NCBI GenBank assembly: GCA_937901485.1
Contig: CALGTT010000173.1
Coordinates: 1-34,934 of the forward strand
Origin: an uncultured Ruminococcus sp.
Lineage (GTDB): Bacteria > Bacillota > Clostridia > Oscillospirales > Ruminococcaceae
DNA: 34,934 nt
Reading direction: 5' to 3'
Within the stretch, counting starts at the first letter, position 1. Every line of letters starts with the position of its first letter. The position numbers and the translations under genes were made by a program. The notes under the pieces were generated by a model. It did no database searches. It saw only the letters and a program-made list of their open reading frames with translations, and was not told the DNA's origin. This document shows positions 8,391 through 16,065 of this stretch, piece by piece.

Positions 8391-9278
8391 TCAATACAGC
8401 ACGAACCACTCCAGTGCGCTGTGCACCCATGCAGCGGCAGCATTATCCGCAGAATAGCTGTCATCGCTGAGAAAGTCCGCAGCACCGACATAAACAATGG
8501 ACGCATTGGCTTTGTCCTCATGGCGGGCATAGCCCATCACATCGAGGGCAGTTTCCTCATAGGTCAGCGGATCGTCCTCCTGACCGCCGTAAGGCTCGCC
8601 AATGACGGACGCGGCGGTTTTCAGCATCACATCCTGTTTTACCGTACTAAAGTGATCCTGATACACAAAATGGAAGCTCCGTGCATCATGGAAATAGACG
8701 ATGCCGGCATCCTGTGCGGAGGAATAGAGGGGCATGTTATCCGGTCTGCCGATATAGTCCGTTTGGATGGTGAACTTGTCACCGTCGAGCATACGCGACG
8801 CATCGGTTTCCGAAATGCGGTCATAATCGAATCGCAGGCAGTAGGGTTCAAGGAACTGCGCAAGGTATTTGAAGCGTATTTCTTCCTCATATGCCGGCAG
8901 GAGGAGCAGCAGATGACCGCCGTCATCCATATAGCTGTTGAGGGCATTCATCTCGTCCCGTGTCAGGTCGGCAGTGGGCGCATTCAGAATGAGCGCGTCA
9001 GCATCCGCAGGGATGTCTGAGAATGTGGATTCGTTCCATACAAAGTCGTCCGCGGCGAGCTGTTCGCGGAATTTTTCCAGCTCTGCGGCATCCGTTGTGC
9101 CGTTTCCGGTGATGTAGCAGAGATTTCTGGAAACCGGCGCAGGCTCGGTGGGTGCGGCAGTTTCGGCGGCAGAATCAACAGATCCGGTGGGAGCAGTGGT
9201 ATTGGTATCCTTGCCGCATCCGGCAAACATGCCGGTGAGCATCAGGCAGGCGCAGAAGAGCGCGGTGGTTCGCTTCAT
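8391..9278 (-). CDS. Gldg-like (IFT52/ABC-auxiliary type) lipoprotein
   Basis: A 295-residue lipoprotein. The signal peptide has the lipobox MFAG-C (Cys21) followed by a Thr/Ala/Pro-rich linker. From about residue 50 it has a Rossmann-like alternation: NLCYITGNGTTDAAELEKF, DADALILNAPTADLTRDE, and MDDGGHLLLLLPAYE. This pattern is typical of the extracytoplasmic Gldg/DUF4350-type domains that accompany some ABC-2 transporters in gliding and export systems. No transporter gene is adjacent, so it is an orphan here. The C-terminal half (YIGRPDNMPLYSSAQDAG, SIVYVGAADFLSDDS) also fits that fold. Substrate and partner are unknown; the fold assignment is by eye. It is transcribed from its own promoter at 9362-9390. 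Confidence 0.65.
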   Translation of the reverse strand: MKRTTALFCACLMLTGMFAGCGKDTNTTAPTGSVDSAAETAAPTEPAPVSRNLCYITGNGTTDAAELEKFREQLAADDFVWNESTFSDIPADADALILNAPTADLTRDEMNALNSYMDDGGHLLLLLPAYEEEIRFKYLAQFLEPYCLRFDYDRISETDASRMLDGDKFTIQTDYIGRPDNMPLYSSAQDAGIVYFHDARSFHFVYQDHFSTVKQDVMLKTAASVIGEPYGGQEDDPLTYEETALDVMGYARHEDKANASIVYVGAADFLSDDSYSADNAAAAWVHSALEWFVLY

Positions 9279-9332
9279 AAATTAACTCCTTTTCCCGCAG
9301 TGGCGGGGGATGTATTTCCCAGTTCATGTTAT

Positions 9333-9360
9333 AAGGAGCAGAGAATGCACTCTGCTCCTT
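9333..9360 (-). terminator. Hairpin between the glycosidase and Gldg-like genes
   Basis: The 11-bp perfect stem AAGGAGCAGAG / CTCTGCTCCTT has a 6-nt loop. Read on the minus strand it lies after the glycosidase gene but also just after the -10 of the next promoter (9362-9390). It could therefore be a terminator for read-through or a 5'-end hairpin of the Gldg-like mRNA. The T tract is weak on this strand. Confidence 0.55.
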
Positions 9361-9361
9361 T

Positions 9362-9390
9362 ATTATAGCATATTTTGCGCCCGAAATCAA
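9362..9390 (-). promoter_or_regulatory. Promoter of the Gldg-like lipoprotein gene
   Basis: Minus-strand TTGATT, 17 nt, TATAAT with a TGC extended -10, starting 2 nt after the glycosidase stop codon. Confidence 0.7.
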
Positions 9391-9391
9391 G

Positions 9392-11968
9392 CTATTTCCC
9401 CAAAATATACCGCTGTAAACGGACGATATCGTTCACTGTGCCGGCAAGCTCTCCGCTCCGGAAGCGCATTTTCGCTTCGGCGAGATCAAAGCCATCCACA
9501 CGACCATCGGCGTTGACATCCATTGCAAAGGCTGCCGGTGCTTCATAACCATAGAACGCCAGCTCATTCAGCTCACCGCCAGCCTTGACGATCTTCAGCA
9601 GATCCGTCGGGGCAGAAGCCGCCGTCAGCGTCATGGCGCGGTACATGTAGCCGCCCAGATCGCTTGACCAGAGAAGCTTGTCCGTGTGCGCGTCATAGAC
9701 CGAAATGCCGCCCGTACCAAAGGTATCATACACCCCGAAGCCCGTGAAAACGCAGGGTTTCGGGAATTTTGCGTAGCATGTGATATTGCCCGCATTGACA
9801 TTGGTTTCCGGCTTTCCGAGCGTGTCGGTATCGCCGTAGATCATCTGCGGCATGGTCTGCGGTTCATCGAACATGCGGTAGAACTGGTTGAGCGTGTTGT
9901 CCTGCGGCTTTGCGGTCAGGTCGTTGGTTTCCGTCGAAAAATCGGCATTCAGGCAGATGCGCTCCGGTGCGAGATACTGCCCCTTGCCGTTGATGATCTG
10001 CTCCGGTGCGTTTGCTGTCCGGATGAACACGGGCGTTTCGGTAACATCGAGCGTCACTTTTCCGCCGGATACGGGCATTTCCGTGGTCATACCCTCCGCA
10101 TATTCCGAGGGCACGGTCAGATACGCATACGCCGCATTCCCGATGGAAAGGCTGTGATCCGCAATCACCTTGTCCTCATTCGTCGGCGACCAGAGACAAT
10201 AGATCTTCTCCCCCGTGTCCCGATCGGTGAACGCATAGCAGGACACGCCGTTCTCGGAGAGATCCGCTGTAAAATCGGCATTTTCCAGCACATCCGTCAT
10301 GCAGGAAACATAGTACCACGCCGTTTTCTTCTTCCAGCTGCCCTTCTGCGTCACCAGACCGGAATCATAGTACACGCCCTCGCCCTCATCGCGGAGCTGG
10401 AATTTGGACACCCTGTCCACGCCCTCTGCGATGGCGGCAAGGTAGGTTCTCGCCACTCGCTGCGCATATTTCCGCTGGAAATTCTCATTGTCATGGTTAT
10501 CCACACCCTCGACCTCACAGTCGGACATGACGACCTCAAATTCCGAGATCCACAATTCCGTGCCGGGGGCATTCTCGCCGATCCAGTCCTGAAGCTCGTG
10601 AATCCGCTTGACAAAGCCGCTGTCCTCCGGATTCGGAGTATCCGGTCCGATGTGGACATTGATGATGTCCACGGCGAATTTCCCGTCCGTGCGGTTATAA
10701 TCGAACCACAGCTTCATTTCGTCGAGGTAGTCGATCATGGTCGGCGTGCCGACAAGTCCGCCCATGGCAAGCTTGAAATCGGGATCGGCGGCTTTCACGC
10801 CGGCGTTCGGGATCGTGCCCTCGTGTCCGTCATAATCCGCCGAACACATCGCCGCCAGCTCATAGGGCGTAAAGTAATTCGACTTGCCAGCCCAGCCCTT
10901 GTTCGGCTCATTGGAATTTTCCAGTGCCTTCAGAAGCCCCATGCCGATTTTCACATCCTGCGCATCGGTGATATTGATCGTGGAGGGATCGACATCGGGA
11001 TTGTGTCCGTAGCGTGCTGCCACCTGATAGAGCGTCTGCGCATGGAGGGCGTAGCTTTCCGGATCGAGGGTATCCGCACCCTCGGCAACAGGAATTTCCG
11101 GCACGGAATCCGCATCGCCGGAAATCACGGCACTGCCAGCCTGAAAACACGGAATAATGTCGATGTTCTGCGCTTTCATCGAGGCATAGAAGCTGTCCAT
11201 ATCGCCCCATGTGCCCTGTGTGAATTTGGTTTTTCCGCTTGCATCGAGAAGCCAGCTGAAATTGTGATACTCGCGCACGTTGCCGCCTGCCATGATCGCT
11301 GTCATCGGATCGTCAATGAACGCATTGAAGCCGATGATACCGCCTGCGGTGAGGTTGATCTGTGCGGAGGTGTTCGGCTTCGGGGCAGTTTTCGCAAGCT
11401 GTTTCTCCGTCAGATCGGACGAAAAATAGCCATAGATCGCAAGCTCCGCTACGCCGCTGTCCCCTGCGGGCGTGGAGAAGCGCAGATAGCGTGTGGCTTT
11501 TGGATTTTCAAAGGTCAGACCGCGCCACGCATTGTACCAGTCGGTCGTAAACGCCCCGATCTCCTCCCACGCGAACGGCTCGCCGCTTTCCACCGTCCAT
11601 TCGTTGATACCGTTGGAATCCATAAAGCAGATGCCGGTAATGACGTAATTCGCCCCGAAGTCGATGTAGAACGAATCATCCCCGAACGCCTGCATATTGG
11701 GTTTCCAGTTGGTGTGGCCGGTCGCCTCCCAAAGCTCCTTGTCCACACTCGTATCCTCCGGCGAGGCAGGAACTTTGTCCTGATCATCGAACAAAACAGA
11801 CGCATCCCTGAGATAGTCCGCCCCCAGATGCGCCAGATTTTCGTCCATGACCGTGAACTGTGTCATGTCCAGCAGTGCGGACTGCGGCTCTGCCGCCGAC
11901 ACGGGCAGTGCACTTGCGCAGAGCACAAGGGCTGTCAGAAACGCGGTCAGCTTTCGTAAATATTGCAT
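9392..11968 (-). CDS. Secreted clan GH-A-like glycoside hydrolase with discoidin-type modules and C-terminal dockerin
   Basis: An 858-residue exported enzyme with a signal peptide (residues 1-25, LPVSA-A). Residues about 85-182 resemble an F5/8-type (discoidin) module. Residues about 205-650 look like a TIM-barrel glycosidase: LENSNEPN carries a candidate acid/base Glu354 and ELWISEFEVV a candidate nucleophile Glu476, the NEP...SE pairing of clan GH-A. A second discoidin-like segment ends LNELAFYGYE. The C-terminus is a dockerin with one canonical calcium loop (DVNADGRVDGFD) and a shortened second repeat ending VRLQRYILGK. I could not assign a GH family. The enzyme probably attacks a plant polysaccharide while docked on a scaffoldin. 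The ATG at 11968 follows GGAGATGG; the open frame extends upstream without support. Confidence 0.78.
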   Translation of the reverse strand: MQYLRKLTAFLTALVLCASALPVSAAEPQSALLDMTQFTVMDENLAHLGADYLRDASVLFDDQDKVPASPEDTSVDKELWEATGHTNWKPNMQAFGDDSFYIDFGANYVITGICFMDSNGINEWTVESGEPFAWEEIGAFTTDWYNAWRGLTFENPKATRYLRFSTPAGDSGVAELAIYGYFSSDLTEKQLAKTAPKPNTSAQINLTAGGIIGFNAFIDDPMTAIMAGGNVREYHNFSWLLDASGKTKFTQGTWGDMDSFYASMKAQNIDIIPCFQAGSAVISGDADSVPEIPVAEGADTLDPESYALHAQTLYQVAARYGHNPDVDPSTINITDAQDVKIGMGLLKALENSNEPNKGWAGKSNYFTPYELAAMCSADYDGHEGTIPNAGVKAADPDFKLAMGGLVGTPTMIDYLDEMKLWFDYNRTDGKFAVDIINVHIGPDTPNPEDSGFVKRIHELQDWIGENAPGTELWISEFEVVMSDCEVEGVDNHDNENFQRKYAQRVARTYLAAIAEGVDRVSKFQLRDEGEGVYYDSGLVTQKGSWKKKTAWYYVSCMTDVLENADFTADLSENGVSCYAFTDRDTGEKIYCLWSPTNEDKVIADHSLSIGNAAYAYLTVPSEYAEGMTTEMPVSGGKVTLDVTETPVFIRTANAPEQIINGKGQYLAPERICLNADFSTETNDLTAKPQDNTLNQFYRMFDEPQTMPQMIYGDTDTLGKPETNVNAGNITCYAKFPKPCVFTGFGVYDTFGTGGISVYDAHTDKLLWSSDLGGYMYRAMTLTAASAPTDLLKIVKAGGELNELAFYGYEAPAAFAMDVNADGRVDGFDLAEAKMRFRSGELAGTVNDIVRLQRYILGK

Positions 11969-12010
11969 AATTCCATCTCCTTTTTGGGAAAGGTTTTCTA
12001 CCATATGTAT

Positions 12011-12039
12011 ATGATAGCACAGAATCCCCGAAAAGTCAA
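12011..12039 (-). promoter_or_regulatory. Promoter of the dockerin glycosidase gene
   Basis: Minus-strand TTGACT, 17 nt, TATCAT with TGTGC before the -10. The -35 and the start of the spacer are the same ten bases, TTGACTTTTC, as in the FucO-like promoter. Confidence 0.75.
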
Positions 12040-12144
12040 CGAAAAACGCACATGCCGAGATATGCAAAACGCACAAAAAAACAAAAGGGATTTTGTACCA
12101 AATTGCCTATAGCGTGGAAAATTCGTCTATATCCCCGACAATTC

Positions 12145-12173
12145 TTGACTTTTTTCGATCCGAGGTATAAAAT
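12145..12173 (+). promoter_or_regulatory. Promoter of the MATE exporter gene
   Basis: TTGACT, 17 nt, TAAAAT, about 35 nt upstream of the start codon. Confidence 0.6.
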
Positions 12174-12207
12174 AAAAGATAGAAAATATACAAAAAGGAG
12201 AATGCAT

Positions 12208-13569
12208 ATGAATGACAAGACAAGAGAAGTCTTCCGGAACGCCCCCGTTCCGGTGGCTGTACTGACCAACATCATCCCCTCGATCGTCAGCATGATCATG
12301 GTGCTGCTGTACAATCTGGCGGATACATTTTTCATCGGGCAGACCAAAGATCCGCTTATGGTCGCGGCGGTTTCTGTCGCAACGCCGGCATTTCTGCTGT
12401 TCATGGCAGTGGGTATGCTGTTCGGTATCGGCGGCACTTCCCTGATCTCGCGCACACTGGGAGAGGGCAACGAAAGGAAGGCGCGGCGCATCTCGTCATT
12501 CTGCTTCTGGACGGGGCTGGGGATCGGCGTGGTTTCCACACTCCTGATGATCCTGTTCAGCCGTCCGATCTGTATGCTCATCGGTGCAAGTGCGGATACA
12601 GTGGGCTATGCTTCGCAGTATCTTTCCATCGTGGCACTGGGTATCCCATTCCTCATCCTGAGCAATGCATTCAGCAATATCATCCGTGCGGAGGGCAAGC
12701 CCGTGATCGCAATGGCTGGCATGATCGCCGGCAATCTGGTGAACATCGTGTTCGATCCGATCATGATCCTGAGCTTCGGCTGGGATGTTGCCGGTGCGGC
12801 GATCGCAACGGTGCTGGGCAATGTGGTTTCATCGGTGATCTACCTCGTCCACCTGCTCTCCAAAAAATCCATCCTCTCGATCCATCCCAAGCACTACCGT
12901 GTAAGAAACGGCATCCTTTCGGGAGTTTTCGCGATCGGCATTCCGGCATCCCTCAACAGCGTGCTGATGAGCTTTTCGAATATCATCATCAACAACCTCA
13001 TGCAGCCGCACGGCGATATGGCGGTGGCAGGTCTGGGCGTGGCGATGAAGGTCAACATGATCGTGGTGATGCTCCTGATCGGACTGGGCACGGGCATCCA
13101 GCCGCTGCTGGGCTACTGCTTCGGTGCAGGCAACCGCAAACGCTACATGGCAGTGCTGAAATTTTCGCTGTGTCTCGCGCTTGGTCTGAGTGCGGTGATG
13201 ACAGTAGTCTGCTACGCCTTTGCAGGTCCTTTGGTAACGGCGTTTCTCGATAATGCGGACGCATACGGCTTTGGTATGCAGTTTGCAAGAATCTATATTT
13301 ATTCCGGTCCCATTCTGGGTGTGCTGTTCGTGCTGATGAATGCGATCCAGTCCACCGGTGCAGCTCTCCCCTCCCTGATCCTTTCCCTGAGCCGGCAGGG
13401 TATCCTGTTCATCCCGACCATCCTGATCCTGAACACCTTCCACGATGCCAGAATCCTCTCCATGGCACAGCCCATCACGGATTATCTCGCAACAACGGTT
13501 GCAGCGATCCTGTTTATTGCGACGTATCGGAAGTATCTGAAGAAGATGCAGGAAACAACGGAAGCCTGA
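12208..13569 (+). CDS. MATE family multidrug/cation antiporter
   Basis: A 453-residue inner-membrane protein with about 12 hydrophobic segments in two similar halves. It matches the MATE/MepA style: VAVLTNIIPSIVSMIMVLLYNLADTFFIG at the first helix, GIGGTSLISRTLGEGN at the first loop, and NIIRAEGKPVIAMAG and DPIMI before the second half, with LLGYCFGAGNRKRY as the second-half counterpart. Such proteins export cationic drugs or metabolites in exchange for Na+ or H+. Substrate unknown. Two in-frame ATGs lie close together; the one at 12208 is 7 nt after AAGGAG and is preferred over 12202. It is a single gene closed by a terminator. Confidence 0.92.
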   Translation: MNDKTREVFRNAPVPVAVLTNIIPSIVSMIMVLLYNLADTFFIGQTKDPLMVAAVSVATPAFLLFMAVGMLFGIGGTSLISRTLGEGNERKARRISSFCFWTGLGIGVVSTLLMILFSRPICMLIGASADTVGYASQYLSIVALGIPFLILSNAFSNIIRAEGKPVIAMAGMIAGNLVNIVFDPIMILSFGWDVAGAAIATVLGNVVSSVIYLVHLLSKKSILSIHPKHYRVRNGILSGVFAIGIPASLNSVLMSFSNIIINNLMQPHGDMAVAGLGVAMKVNMIVVMLLIGLGTGIQPLLGYCFGAGNRKRYMAVLKFSLCLALGLSAVMTVVCYAFAGPLVTAFLDNADAYGFGMQFARIYIYSGPILGVLFVLMNAIQSTGAALPSLILSLSRQGILFIPTILILNTFHDARILSMAQPITDYLATTVAAILFIATYRKYLKKMQETTEA

Positions 13570-13573
13570 AACA

Positions 13574-13611
13574 AAAACCGCCATACAGCGTAAAAACTGT
13601 ACGGCGGTTTT
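13574..13611. terminator. Bidirectional intrinsic terminator
   Basis: A 15-bp stem (AAAACCGCC, one A-C mismatch, then TACAG) with an 8-nt A-rich loop and TTTT at the right end, AAAA at the left. It separates the convergent MATE and GNAT genes. Confidence 0.88.
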
Positions 13612-13647
13612 ATGTTATCCTACAAACGAATCAGCGGACAAGGAGCG

Positions 13648-14307
13648 TTAATCCTCCAGCTTCATCCCCGATCTGCAATGAATATAGAACTCCTCCTGAC
13701 TCGGCTTCCAGCCCTTTTCCTTGGGCGGGAACTGTGCATCAAACACAGCAACAGCGGCTTCATCCTCGCAGGGAGCACTTGCGGTGCTCTCGTGGAAATA
13801 CCATCTTCTGCCGTCAAATGCACCGGGTTTCAGCTCCTTGCAGAGCATTGCCATCGGGACATAATCGCCCTCCAGACAGATATTGTGCTTCTGGCAGCTG
13901 ACAAAGCCCCGTCCCACATAATTCGCGGGGCTGCCGAAAATGACGATGGCATCGTAGCCCAGCTCCCGTGCCTTTGCAAAGGAATGCTCCAGCAGAAGTC
14001 CGCTGTATCCCCTGCGCTGGTGCGCCGGATGGATGCAGAGAGGACCAAAGGAAAGAATGGTCTTTTCCTCGCCGGATTTGTCCACAAGTCGGGACTTTGT
14101 GTACATGACATTGCCGATGATCCCGCCGTCAAGCTCCAGCACGAATGCCAGCTCCGGCACGAAATCGGGATGCTCACGCATCACATGCACAAAATAATGC
14201 TCATTGCAGCCCGGCACATACTGATTCCAGAATGCTTCACGGGTGAGTGTTTCCACTGCACGGTAGTCAGCGGGTGTTTCCAGTCGGATGATGATGTTTT
14301 CGTTCAT
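13648..14307 (-). CDS. GNAT family N-acetyltransferase (YhbS-like)
   Basis: A 219-residue cytoplasmic acetyltransferase. The N-terminal IIIRLETPADYRAVETLTREAF is the usual GNAT beta1-alpha1. LAFVLELDGGIIGNVMYTKS supplies the central strands, LSFGPLCIHPAHQRRGYSG is the acetyl-CoA pyrophosphate loop (motif A, Q/RxxGxG/A type), and YDAIVIFGSPANYVGRGF is the following strand with a YhbS-like ending. The acceptor cannot be predicted. The ATG follows GGAGGTAA. It is the last gene of the minus-strand group, 126 nt after the tiny DUF1232 gene. Confidence 0.88.
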   Translation of the reverse strand: MNENIIIRLETPADYRAVETLTREAFWNQYVPGCNEHYFVHVMREHPDFVPELAFVLELDGGIIGNVMYTKSRLVDKSGEEKTILSFGPLCIHPAHQRRGYSGLLLEHSFAKARELGYDAIVIFGSPANYVGRGFVSCQKHNICLEGDYVPMAMLCKELKPGAFDGRRWYFHESTASAPCEDEAAVAVFDAQFPPKEKGWKPSQEEFYIHCRSGMKLED

Positions 14308-14350
14308 GATAATTACCTCCAGAGAATTTTCGTGTTTTGTGAAATCCTAT

Positions 14351-14383
14351 GGGAGGTCTGTGTGATTCTATCTCTGACCTCCC
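14351..14383 (-). other. Hairpin between the DUF1232 gene and the GNAT gene
   Basis: Perfect 8-bp inverted repeat GGGAGGTC / GACCTCCC around a 17-nt loop. No T tract follows on either strand, so it is not a convincing terminator; it could be an mRNA processing or attenuation hairpin. Confidence 0.4.
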
Positions 14384-14433
14384 GATCAGGATACAATCTC
14401 CTTTTTGTTGAAATGCTTCAAACACTTCTCTCC

Positions 14434-14580
14434 TTACTCGTCATGTGTTAATTTTTTGTTTGCCGCGATCGTCAGAAGCAGGACGATAATGTCATCCACA
14501 GGGCCGGGCACGAGGTCAACGGGGGATATGATATACGCCGCAACTGCGATCAGTACGATGATCTTTGCCAATCCTTTCAT
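14434..14580 (-). CDS. 48-residue DUF1232 (YkvA-like) membrane protein
   Basis: A very short gene encoding 48 residues. The start MKGLAKIIVLIAVAAYIIS is a membrane helix, followed by the DUF1232 hallmark SPVDLVPGPVDD, a second hydrophobic helix IIVLLLTIAA and a charged end NKKLTHDE. Family members usually carry Y..SPxDlxPd...xxxDD in larger proteins of about 80-130 residues, so this is a minimal version reduced to the two-helix core. The ATG follows AAGGAAG, and a consensus promoter at 14616-14644 lies directly upstream. Function unknown in the family. Confidence 0.82.
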   Translation of the reverse strand: MKGLAKIIVLIAVAAYIISPVDLVPGPVDDIIVLLLTIAANKKLTHDE

Positions 14581-14615
14581 GACTGCACTTCCTTTCTGAC
14601 AATGCTGACACATTT

Positions 14616-14644
14616 ATGATAACATATCTGCGCGGAAATGTCAA
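14616..14644 (-). promoter_or_regulatory. Promoter of the DUF1232 gene, overlapping the hflX stop codon
   Basis: Minus-strand TTGACA, 17 nt, TATCAT with TG at the extended -10 position. The -35 box overlaps the last codon region of hflX (stop at 14641-14643). Confidence 0.75.
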
Positions 14645-15885
14645 TCTTCCACGGCATATTCCTGCGCTTTTTTCTGCCGCTTGACATCCACCATGATATC
14701 CACAAGCGTGCCGTCCGCGGTGTATTCCTCGGAAAAGAGCTTGCCCTCCTCGCGCAGGAGCTGCAAAAATCCGCCCTCGGCATAGGGAATGCAGAGCTTC
14801 ATGCGCTTTGCGGTCTGCGGCAGTCCGTGCACGATCGCTTTGAGCAGGTGGTCGAGTCCGTCACCGGGCTTCGCGCTGATCCAGACATTCTCAAAGTCGC
14901 TCTGCTTGGGGATATCCACAAGATCCGCCTTGTTGAGCACATGGATCTGCGGAATTTCCGCACAGCCCAGATCGTTCAGAAGCTCCTGCGTGATCTTCAT
15001 GCGCTCCTGCACATCCGGCTCGGAGGCATCGAGGACATGCAGAATAAGATCTGCCTGCGCCGTTTCCTCCAGCGTCGAACGGAACGCTTCGACCAGATGG
15101 TGGGGCAGGCGGCGGATGAGTCCGACCGTATCGGACAGGAGCACGGTTCTGCCGTCGGGCAGTTCGAGTGCTCTTGCAGTGACATCAAGCGTGGCAAAGA
15201 GCTTGTTTTCTGCCAGCACACCGGCATCGGTGAGCATATTAAAAAGCGTGGATTTTCCGGCATTGGTATAGCCGACAATGGCGGCGGTCAGAATGCCGTC
15301 CTTCTTTCTGCGGCTGCCGATGAATTTGCGGTGCTGTTCCATCTCACGCAGTTCCTTTTCGAGCTGTGCCACACGGCTGCGGATGTGACGGCGGTCGGTT
15401 TCGAGCTTCGTTTCGCCCGGTCCTCTCGTGCCGATACCGCCGCCGAGTCGGGACAGTGCCGTGCCCATACCGGTCAGGCGCGTCATGCGGTATTTGTACT
15501 GCGCAAGAGAAACCTGCACCTTGCCCTCACGGGTGCGTGCGCGTCCTGCGAAGATATCGAGGATGAGCATGGTGCGGTCGATGACCTTGCAGTCGGCGGC
15601 ATCGGAGATGTTGCGCATCTGCATACCGGTCAGCTCAAGGTCAAAGATGAGCATGTCCGCTTCGAGCACCTTCACCTGCTCTGCGATCTCCTCCAGCTTG
15701 CCTGCGCCGATGCAGGTTGCCGCTTCCGGTGCGGGGCGGCTCTGGATGGCAGTGGCGATGACCTCGCAGCCTGCGGTATCCGCAAGCTCTGCCAGCTCCT
15801 CGATGGACTGCTGTGCGTCATATTCTCCCGTGTCGATGCCAACGAGGATGACACGGGGCATTTTTTCCAGTTCTATTTCATGCAT
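14641..15885 (-). CDS. hflX: Ribosome-associated GTPase HflX
   Basis: A 414-residue GTPase that splits or rescues stalled 70S ribosomes, notably under heat or antibiotic stress. The N-terminal HflX domain contains TCIGAGKLEEI and QVSLAQYKYRMTRLTGMG. The Gly-rich family signature GGGIGTRGPGE is at 148-158, followed by a coiled helix. The G domain has GYTNAGKST (205-213), DTVG (252-255) and NKAD (318-321). The C-terminal subdomain is short. The ATG follows GGGAGGA. It starts 5 nt after the stop of the small basic protein gene, so it is probably co-transcribed with rtcB and that gene, which suggests a shared ribosome/RNA-damage role. Confidence 0.95.
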   Translation of the reverse strand: MHEIELEKMPRVILVGIDTGEYDAQQSIEELAELADTAGCEVIATAIQSRPAPEAATCIGAGKLEEIAEQVKVLEADMLIFDLELTGMQMRNISDAADCKVIDRTMLILDIFAGRARTREGKVQVSLAQYKYRMTRLTGMGTALSRLGGGIGTRGPGETKLETDRRHIRSRVAQLEKELREMEQHRKFIGSRRKKDGILTAAIVGYTNAGKSTLFNMLTDAGVLAENKLFATLDVTARALELPDGRTVLLSDTVGLIRRLPHHLVEAFRSTLEETAQADLILHVLDASEPDVQERMKITQELLNDLGCAEIPQIHVLNKADLVDIPKQSDFENVWISAKPGDGLDHLLKAIVHGLPQTAKRMKLCIPYAEGGFLQLLREEGKLFSEEYTADGTLVDIMVDVKRQKKAQEYAVED

Positions 15886-15890
15886 ATAGA

Positions 15891-16058
15891 TTAGTCCTCC
15901 CAGTTTCTTTTCCTGTGCTTCGTGTGCCGCCTGTACGCCTTTTTATTCTCCTCCTGCCGCGCGGCAGGATTGCAAAGCCCCCAGCTTCCGCGCTTTTTCA
16001 GATCCAGCTTTCTTCTGGCTTTTTTGCTCATTTTGGCATAGGGTACGAATTTTTCCAT
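15891..16058 (-). CDS. 55-residue highly basic conserved-type small protein
   Basis: Encodes 55 residues beginning MEKFVPYAKMSKKARRKLD, then KKRGSWGLCNPAARQEEN and an Arg/Lys-rich end (KAYRRHTKHRKRNWED). About a third of the residues are Lys or Arg. The pattern FVPYxKxSKKxRxxLDxKKRGxWGxxNPxxR resembles a small uncharacterised protein I associate with Clostridia. The charge suggests RNA or ribosome binding, but no domain is recognised. The ATG follows GAGGTA. It sits 7 nt after rtcB and 5 nt before hflX on the same strand, a tight three-gene unit. Confidence 0.8.
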   Translation of the reverse strand: MEKFVPYAKMSKKARRKLDLKKRGSWGLCNPAARQEENKKAYRRHTKHRKRNWED

Positions 16059-16065
16059 CCGTACC

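Noticed and set aside
14351..14383. Intrinsic terminator between the DUF1232 and GNAT genes
   Set aside because: The 8-bp stem has a 17-nt loop and no T tract on either strand, so it was kept only as a hairpin.
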